Below, one piece after another: positions 1 through 4,752 of a DNA stretch of 10,003 bases. The stretch comes from JBBPYR01 sp038199755 (GTDB taxonomy: Bacteria; Chloroflexota; Ktedonobacteria; Ktedonobacterales; Ktedonobacteraceae). The DNA is taken from the NCBI GenBank assembly GCA_038199755.1, contig JBBPYR010000243.1, positions 1 to 10,003 on the forward strand. The letters run 5' to 3'. The notes beneath the pieces were generated by a model. It saw nothing but the letters and a program-made list of their open reading frames with translations. It ran no database searches and was not told the origin of the DNA. Made by a program: the position numbers and the translations under genes. Numbering within the stretch: position 1 is the stretch's first letter; every line of letters begins with the position of its first letter.

Positions 1-1
1 A

Positions 2-1216
2 ATGAATAATTGGTACTTACTCGCGGCCATTCCGGTGTTTGGCTTGCTGGTGCTGGTGCATGAATTTGGTCACTTTATTACGGCAAAATGGGCAGGTATT
101 CGTGTCGAGGAGTTCGGGCTGGGGTTTCCGCCGCGTGTTATAGGAGTGCGAAAGCGCGAGCGCGGGGGCTGGGATGTGGTCTGGTTTGGCGGTGGGCGCA
201 CCGATACTGATGAAAATGCTGATCGCCAATATTCGCCATTCAGTGGCACCAGTGGGGGTGTCAGTACCTTAAACGCTCCCGCGACCAATCATACCCTCTA
301 TTCGCTCAATCTGCTGCCAATTGGTGGTTTTGTACGTATGCCTGGCGAAAATGGCGATATCCATGATCCCAATGGGAATTATGATCCGCAGAGCTTTGCC
401 GCGAAGTCAGCTGGTAAACGCATCATTGTGCTCGTCGCTGGCGTCATTATGAACTTTTTGCTGGCAGGTGTCCTCTTTACGGTTGCCTATGGGTTAGGTG
501 AGCCGACCTATCCGGCAGTGATTGCCACAGTTGTGCCTAATTCACCGGCGGCTGCGGCTGGTTTACGTTCAGAAGATACGATTGTTTCTGTCAATGGGAA
601 ACCCGTTGGGCTTTTTACCGATGTCGTTGATATGGTCAATGCTGCGGTGGCCGCGAATAAGACGAATAATGCGACGGTTCCTATCCAGTTGGGAATAAAA
701 CATAAGGGTGATACCACGGTAACCACCACCACCGTGAACGCACGTTTGAATCCACCAGCAGGTCAGGGTAGGATGGGCATCAGCGAAAAGGTGGTATTCG
801 TCAGTTCACCACTATGGCAAGCTCCTTTTAAGGGGATCGCGCATACCTTTCAGGTGACGCGCGATTTTCTATCGGCCATTGGGCAAATGATTGTGGGTGC
901 GGTGAAGCCACAGTTAGCGGGTCCGGTGGGTATTGTGCGTATTACCGGCCAGGTTGCACAGAGCGTGCCTGATCTCGGCTGGTGGCCGATACTGAGTTTG
1001 ACCGCCATCTTGAGCTTGAACCTAGCGATCATTAACATCCTCCCTTTCCCTGCTTTGGATGGGGGGCGCGTCGTATTAATATTGATAGAACTTTTGCGGG
1101 GTGGCAAACGCTTGCCGCCAGAGCGTGAAGGCATTATAAACTTTATTGGGATGGCAATATTACTGACTTTGATGGTCATTATCACGATTAGCGATGTGAC
1201 CCATTGGGGCAGTTAA
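2..1216 (+). CDS. rseP: RseP-type intramembrane zinc metalloprotease (site-2 protease, M50)
   Basis: This is a membrane-embedded protease of the S2P/M50 family, which cuts transmembrane segments of targets such as anti-sigma factors and leftover signal peptides. The zinc motif HEFGH is at residues 20-24 in the first membrane helix. The second active-site motif, NxxPxPxLDGG, starts at N345 with D353. A further helix lies near residues 138-162, one PDZ domain near 170-255, and C-terminal helices near 330-350 and 380-398. At 404 residues with a single PDZ it resembles Gram-positive and actinobacterial forms more than the two-PDZ E. coli protein. About 40 extra residues (roughly 50-95, Gly/Thr/Asn-rich) separate the HEFGH helix from the LLPIGGF loop. 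The ATG at position 2 places HEFGH where the family has it, so the gene is probably complete, although its ribosome binding site lies outside the window. ispG follows after 14 bp, so co-transcription is likely. Confidence 0.95.
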   Translation: MNNWYLLAAIPVFGLLVLVHEFGHFITAKWAGIRVEEFGLGFPPRVIGVRKRERGGWDVVWFGGGRTDTDENADRQYSPFSGTSGGVSTLNAPATNHTLYSLNLLPIGGFVRMPGENGDIHDPNGNYDPQSFAAKSAGKRIIVLVAGVIMNFLLAGVLFTVAYGLGEPTYPAVIATVVPNSPAAAAGLRSEDTIVSVNGKPVGLFTDVVDMVNAAVAANKTNNATVPIQLGIKHKGDTTVTTTTVNARLNPPAGQGRMGISEKVVFVSSPLWQAPFKGIAHTFQVTRDFLSAIGQMIVGAVKPQLAGPVGIVRITGQVAQSVPDLGWWPILSLTAILSLNLAIINILPFPALDGGRVVLILIELLRGGKRLPPEREGIINFIGMAILLTLMVIITISDVTHWGS

Positions 1217-1217
1217 C

Positions 1218-1222
1218 GGAGT
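1218..1222 (+). promoter_or_regulatory. Ribosome binding site of ispG
   Basis: GGAGT lies between the rseP stop codon and the ispG ATG, with 8 nt of spacing. It supports the start at 1231 and translation from a shared rseP-ispG message. Confidence 0.7.
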
Positions 1223-1230
1223 AACTTTAC

Positions 1231-2466
1231 ATGCGAAGGAAAACGCGACAAATTCATGTTGGCGACGTATTAATTGGCGGCAGTGCGCCCATTGCTGTGC
1301 AGTCGATGACAACAACGTATACACGCGACGTAAAAAGTACGGTGGAGCAGATCTATCGCCTTGAAGACGTGGGCTGCGAAATCGTGCGTGTGGCTGTACC
1401 AGAGATGGAAGATGCGCTTGTCATTGGCGAGATCAAGAAGCAGATACACATTCCGCTGGTCGCCGATATTCACTATAATCCAGCGTTAGCCCTGGAGGTG
1501 ATCCGCCAAGGTATCGATAAGGTGCGTATCAATCCGGGCAATTTGCTCAATGGTCGTGTCTCACTTGAGCAGATTGTGAAGGCGGCGAAAGAGCACGATA
1601 TCGCTATGCGTATCGGCGTCAACTCTGGCTCGATTGATGCGCTCGACCAGCGAGCACAGATGCAGCGTATTCAGGTACGACTGCGTGATGATGGCACGCT
1701 GGAAAAGACTGATCCGACTGCGGCTCGCCTGAAAGAACGTGAAGTGCTGACCGAGCGCATGGTGAATAAGGCCTTGGAATACATTAGCTGGTGTGAGGAG
1801 TTAGACTATCATAACATTGTTGTCTCACTCAAATCTTCTTCTGTGTTGACGGCTGTCGGTGCCTATCGCCTCTTCTCGCAGCGTTCAGATTATCCTCTCC
1901 ACCTCGGTATCACGGAGGCGGGAACGCTGGTGTCTGGCTCGGTTAAATCCTCGGTTGGCATGGGCTTACTGCTGGCCGACGGTATCGGCGACACGCTTCG
2001 TGTGAGTCTGAGTGCGGAACCGGAGGAGGAGATTCCGGTGGCCTATGAAATTCTGCGTTCGCTGGAACTGCGGAATCGTGGTGTGACCTTCGTTTCTTGC
2101 CCATCCTGTGGTCGCGTAGAGATTGATGTAATCCAGGTGGCAAACGAGGTGGAGAAGCGACTCTCGAAGGTGCAGACCCCTATTCATGTTGCGGTGATGG
2201 GCTGCGTCGTGAATGGCCCCGGCGAGTCCCGCGATGCTGATGTTGGTCTTGCCGGTGGCAAGGGCAAGGGCGTGATCTTCCGCAAGGGGCAGGTGATTAA
2301 GACGGTGCCAGAGGATCAGTTCCTTGATGCTGTGCTGCGCGAGGTTGCCAGTTTGCTGCCGCCAGCTGAGGCGAAACTGATCTATCCAGAGGGCGGTATT
2401 CAAGAGGTGGCGGGCTCGCACCGCACGCGCGATGAAGGTATGAATCTGCCGATACTGAAACGCTAG
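1231..2466 (+). CDS. ispG: 4-hydroxy-3-methylbut-2-enyl diphosphate synthase (IspG/GcpE)
   Basis: IspG reductively opens 2-C-methyl-D-erythritol 2,4-cyclodiphosphate to HMBPP, the next-to-last step of the MEP isoprenoid pathway. It uses a 4Fe-4S cluster. The N-terminal TIM-barrel part is recognisable from its start (QSMTTTYTRDV, then VADIHYNPALA). The cluster ligands are C290 and C293 in CPSCGR, C325 in GCVVNGPGE, and E332. The intervals between these ligands equal those I recall for the E. coli enzyme. At 411 residues it is somewhat longer than the E. coli protein. The extra length is about 25 residues near 137-160, rich in Arg/Gln, plus a longer C-terminal tail. It is the compact two-domain bacterial form without the large plant-type insert. 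It sits 14 bp after rseP, an arrangement seen with dxr in several phyla. Confidence 0.98.
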   Translation: MRRKTRQIHVGDVLIGGSAPIAVQSMTTTYTRDVKSTVEQIYRLEDVGCEIVRVAVPEMEDALVIGEIKKQIHIPLVADIHYNPALALEVIRQGIDKVRINPGNLLNGRVSLEQIVKAAKEHDIAMRIGVNSGSIDALDQRAQMQRIQVRLRDDGTLEKTDPTAARLKEREVLTERMVNKALEYISWCEELDYHNIVVSLKSSSVLTAVGAYRLFSQRSDYPLHLGITEAGTLVSGSVKSSVGMGLLLADGIGDTLRVSLSAEPEEEIPVAYEILRSLELRNRGVTFVSCPSCGRVEIDVIQVANEVEKRLSKVQTPIHVAVMGCVVNGPGESRDADVGLAGGKGKGVIFRKGQVIKTVPEDQFLDAVLREVASLLPPAEAKLIYPEGGIQEVAGSHRTRDEGMNLPILKR

Positions 2467-2482
2467 CTGAATATGTAGCCTA

Positions 2483-2538
2483 TCAAAGAACAACGAAGGA
2501 GAGCTTTCCAGAAAAGCTCCCCTTTCGTTGTTCTTTGA
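2483..2538. terminator. Long imperfect hairpin after ispG
   Basis: Arms of about 25 nt (2483-2507 and 2512-2538) pair almost fully around a short loop, with a perfect outer 15 bp and a bulge or mismatch near GGAG/CCCC. It starts 16 bp after the ispG stop. No T-run follows on the plus strand, so it is either an inefficient terminator or a 3'-end stabiliser working with the next hairpin. Confidence 0.6.
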
Positions 2539-2545
2539 AGAGTAA

Positions 2546-2580
2546 ACAAATAAAGCGGCTCCACGAGCCGCTTTATTTGT
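2546..2580 (-). terminator. Terminator of tRNA-Val, probably bidirectional
   Basis: A perfect 15-bp stem (arms 2546-2560 and 2566-2580) encloses a 5-nt loop. The inner half is G+C-rich (AAAGCGGCT) and the outer half is A/T. Read on the minus strand, the hairpin begins 2 nt after the tRNA 3' end and is followed by TTTATTTGTTTA, a good termination tract. Read on the plus strand it ends in TTTATTTGT and could also stop ispG transcripts. Confidence 0.85.
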
Positions 2581-2582
2581 AG

Positions 2583-2656
<74 letters not shown>

Positions 2657-2669
2657 TTGAACAGGTACC

Positions 2670-2699
2670 ATAATAGCATTTGCTGTGGCATGCTGTCAA
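2670..2699 (-). promoter_or_regulatory. Sigma-70 promoter of tRNA-Val
   Basis: On the minus strand a perfect -35 TTGACA (2699-2694) is followed after 18 bp by the -10 TATTAT (2675-2670), with TG one base before it (extended -10). The start would fall about 7 nt before the tRNA. An A6 tract just upstream (2703-2708) could act as an UP-like element, fitting a strong stable-RNA promoter. Confidence 0.85.
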
Positions 2700-2858
2700 G
2701 CGTTTTTTGCGGAAATTTGGGGACTTCGAAGTAGTTGCTCATGCTTCCATTATCAAAAAACAGCATTTTATAGTGGCCAGAAGGTACCAATGTTTTTTAT
2801 GATAAACAGGAGGTTACTCTGCAACCGCTTCAACGTATTATATTGATAGATATATCTT

Positions 2859-2887
2859 TTGTATATATGGAAATATGGTTACATAAT
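2859..2887 (+). promoter_or_regulatory. Candidate promoter for the DUF4397/sortase unit
   Basis: TTGTAT (2859-2864), a 17-bp spacer and CATAAT (2882-2887) sit in a very A+T-rich stretch 33 bp before the preferred ATG. The -10 matches the consensus at 5 of 6 bases and the -35 only at 3, so this is a moderate candidate. The rest of 2700-2858 shows only an A/T-tract inverted repeat and an unused Shine-Dalgarno sequence. Confidence 0.4.
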
Positions 2888-2920
2888 TTACGCAATTGTG
2901 GCAAAAGAGGTGTGATTCTT

Positions 2921-3781
2921 ATGGAACGTGTTTTGACTCTATTTACGAGCAGCCTGCTTTTGGGTCTTGGCTTGCTCGGCCTCTGTAGTCTGGCGGCTTT
3001 CTTTGGCGTGCAACGGCTGACTGCCTCTGCACACATGAATGCAAGCCCGTCATTTGTCCGTGTTATTCATGCCTCACCTGATGTGGGCACGGCTGATGTA
3101 TTTGTTGATGGCTCAAAGCTGCTGAGCAGTTTCGCGTTTGGCTCTGTGACCGATTATGCCGCAATTCCAGCTGGTCCACATAAAGTACAGATTTCTCTAG
3201 TCGGCAAGGGTATCGGGGCCTCGGTAATCAATGAGACGTTGTCAGTCACCCCTGGTCTAGCCTATACTGTGGCCGCTATTGGGACGCGGGCAATAGGTTT
3301 GTCACTAGAGGTGTTCATTGACAATAATCTTCTCTCGCCTAACACGACCAAACTACGCGTATATCAGCTTTCCCCTGACGCAGGTGCCGTTTCCGTCTCC
3401 ACGGGAACAAGCCCGCTTTTGCAAGGCAGTACCTATCAGAGTGCAAGTCAGTATTTAGTGGTGCCTGCTGGTGGCTATACGTTCACCGTGGATGCTTCTA
3501 CCAATAACGCTGTAGTCTCTACATCGACAACGCTCGATGCTAACATGGTAGAGAGTCTCTTTGTGGTTGGTATGTTCAATGGCTCACCGCAGAGCGAACT
3601 GGTAGTCTCACAGGCAGCCGGTCTCCCGAATGTGCCAAACACGGGTAGTGACCCCAACGTGTTCGCACCACAGCTAGATCGTGCGCAACCCATTACTCCC
3701 TGGTCGTGGCCGCTAGCAATCGTATCACTGCTGTGTGTTAGCAGTGGTCTTTTCATGCGCCGTAATGCCGCCAAGAGGTAA
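2921..3781 (+). CDS. Secreted DUF4397-like surface protein with C-terminal sortase signal
   Basis: This is a 286-residue exported protein. Residues 1-37 form a signal peptide (Leu-rich core, probable cleavage after ASA). Two related beta-rich halves follow, one opening with RVIHASPDVGTADVFVDG near 47 and the other with RVYQLSPDAGAVSV near 146. This is the DUF4397 pattern, whose function is unknown. The C-terminus has the three parts of a cell-wall sorting signal: VPNTG at 238-242, a hydrophobic segment at about 261-279, and the tail RRNAAKR. A sortase gene follows 26 bp downstream, so this protein is probably its substrate. I chose the ATG at 2921 because AGAGGTG lies 8 nt upstream and the signal peptide then starts cleanly. 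The frame stays open further upstream, through a TTG at 2843 and a CTG at 2819. The DUF4397 call is from memory of the motif. Confidence 0.85.
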   Translation: MERVLTLFTSSLLLGLGLLGLCSLAAFFGVQRLTASAHMNASPSFVRVIHASPDVGTADVFVDGSKLLSSFAFGSVTDYAAIPAGPHKVQISLVGKGIGASVINETLSVTPGLAYTVAAIGTRAIGLSLEVFIDNNLLSPNTTKLRVYQLSPDAGAVSVSTGTSPLLQGSTYQSASQYLVVPAGGYTFTVDASTNNAVVSTSTTLDANMVESLFVVGMFNGSPQSELVVSQAAGLPNVPNTGSDPNVFAPQLDRAQPITPWSWPLAIVSLLCVSSGLFMRRNAAKR

Positions 3782-3790
3782 TCATCAACA

Positions 3791-3797
3791 AGAGGAG
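3791..3797 (+). promoter_or_regulatory. Ribosome binding site of the sortase gene
   Basis: AGAGGAG lies 10 nt before the ATG at 3808. A second in-frame ATG at 3817 would be 19 nt away, so the first is favoured. The site lies in the 26-bp gap after the DUF4397 gene, consistent with one operon. Confidence 0.65.
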
Positions 3798-3807
3798 TAA
3801 GTGTCTC

Positions 3808-4410
3808 ATGCCGCGAATGAGACTGAGGCTATGCTTGTTACTGCTTGCTGTGCTGTTTATAGCAACTGCGTGTGGCGGCACTGTCACCCAAAAGACAGAG
3901 CCGATCGAGCAGCATGGAGCACGCACAGCAACGGTTTCTATAACGCCAACGGCGGCCACTGTGAGTAAGCCAACGCGCCTAGTGATTTCAACTGTAGGGA
4001 TCAATGCTCTCATTGAATCCGTAGGCATTCAAGCGAATGGTGATCTGGCTACCCCCACGCAAAGTCCTTGGGAAAACGTCGGCTGGTATCACTTGGGAAC
4101 GCTCCCTGGTCAGCGTGGCAGTGCCGTTATTGATGGACACTTAGATCGACCAGGGGGAAGTCCTGCCGTGTTCTGGCGTCTGCGAGGCATACACGTAGGA
4201 GATGAGGTAGATGTGACGAACAGTGCAAACAAGTCACTGCATTTTCGCGTCACACGCATTGCGTATTACACCCCTGCCGAGGCACCGCTGCAAGATATTT
4301 TCGGCAATATGAGTGGGTCATACCTGAACTTGATTACCTGTGCTGGCGACTGGATTCCCACTCAGCATCAAACCACCATGCGCCTCGTTGTGTATACCAC
4401 ATTAATGTAA
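3808..4410 (+). CDS. Small sortase (class E/F-like) with lipobox-like signal peptide
   Basis: This is a 200-residue sortase, a cysteine transpeptidase that cuts an LPxTG-like signal and joins the substrate to the cell envelope. The catalytic set is complete: H111 in IDGHLD, C178 in LITCAG and R192 in TMRLVVY. The stretch DGHLDRPGGSPAVFWRLRGIHVGD is typical of the short sortases of Actinobacteria and Chloroflexota usually filed as class F or E; the class here is a guess. The N-terminus is a short basic and hydrophobic signal ending in IATAC-GG, so C22 could be lipidated instead of the usual transmembrane anchor. A Thr/Pro-containing linker (about 25-52) precedes the catalytic domain. It is translated directly after a protein carrying VPNTG, its likely substrate, and is followed by a terminator. 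The sortase call is firm; lipidation is inference. Confidence 0.93.
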   Translation: MPRMRLRLCLLLLAVLFIATACGGTVTQKTEPIEQHGARTATVSITPTAATVSKPTRLVISTVGINALIESVGIQANGDLATPTQSPWENVGWYHLGTLPGQRGSAVIDGHLDRPGGSPAVFWRLRGIHVGDEVDVTNSANKSLHFRVTRIAYYTPAEAPLQDIFGNMSGSYLNLITCAGDWIPTQHQTTMRLVVYTTLM

Positions 4411-4429
4411 CTTCTTCAGAGCAAGGCAG

Positions 4430-4474
4430 AAAAGGCACGGCATTTCTTATAGAACGAGAAGTGTCGTGCCTTTT
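4430..4474 (+). terminator. Terminator of the DUF4397/sortase unit
   Basis: Arms of 19 nt (4430-4448 and 4456-4474) pair throughout with three G-U wobbles around a 7-nt loop. The stem opens AAAAGGCACG and closes CGTGCCTTTT, so the terminal T4 supplies a short U-tract. It starts 19 bp after the sortase stop. Confidence 0.85.
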
Positions 4475-4491
4475 CGTACGCGATGAAATGC

Positions 4492-4526
4492 TATGCTGGC
4501 TGTGTATGCTGAATACAGCCAGCATA
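4492..4526. repeat. Perfect 12-bp inverted repeat with 11-nt loop
   Basis: TATGCTGGCTGT (4492-4503) is perfectly inverted at 4515-4526 and followed by TTTC. It lies 17 bp after the terminator hairpin. It could be a backup terminator or a protein-binding palindrome; the sequence alone does not decide. Confidence 0.65.
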
Positions 4527-4575
4527 TTTCAAATATTCGTAGAAGCTTTTTATTTCTCTCTGTCGTGGAAAAGTA

Positions 4576-4605
4576 TTGTAACATACATTCAGCAGATGTT
4601 ATACT
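4576..4605 (+). promoter_or_regulatory. Candidate upstream promoter of the CHAP gene
   Basis: TTGTAA (4576-4581), an 18-bp spacer and TATACT (4600-4605), with TG one base before the -10, resemble an extended -10 promoter. The start near 4612 would leave a leader of about 140 nt. The -35 region overlaps the left arm of a 12-bp inverted repeat. Confidence 0.45.
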
Positions 4606-4722
4606 TCTTTGTGTAGTAAAGAACTTCTAAAATGACATCATGACCCTATTCAAACAACTGGCTATAACCGATAAGAGATAGTAGGGAAAATAGTTCCTCT
4701 ATGATGCTCTATTAAGAATGTA

Positions 4723-4731
4723 TGTTATATT
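4723..4731 (+). promoter_or_regulatory. Candidate proximal extended -10 of the CHAP gene
   Basis: TGTTATATT (TG-n-TATATT) lies 21 bp before the ATG, with no good -35. It overlaps the right arm of the 12-bp inverted repeat (4716-4727). It would give a very short leader that still contains AGGAAG (4736-4741). Confidence 0.3.
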
Positions 4732-4752
4732 TTCTAGGAAGACGATACTTCT

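Larger units (their letters stand above)
4411..4752. other. Intergenic region between sortase and CHAP genes
   Basis: This 342-bp stretch has no credible gene. It holds the sortase terminator, a second perfect hairpin, two extended -10 candidates (TATACT at 4600-4605, TATATT at 4726-4731) and a 12-bp inverted repeat (4579-4590 and 4716-4727) overlapping them. I saw no riboswitch or small-RNA structure that I recognise. Confidence 0.6.

Noticed and set aside
2755..2798. A6/T6 inverted repeat (AAAAAACA and TGTTTTTT)
   Set aside because: It is A/T tracts only with a 28-nt loop. Such pairs arise easily in A+T-rich intergenic DNA.
2789..2845. Short ORF starting MFFMINRR after the tRNA promoter
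   Set aside because: It is only about 18 codons with no ribosome site before its ATG; chance is the simplest explanation.
2843..2920. TTG start at 2843 for the DUF4397 gene
   Set aside because: There is no ribosome site at a fitting distance, and the extension would bury the signal peptide. ATG 2921 has AGAGGTG 8 nt upstream.
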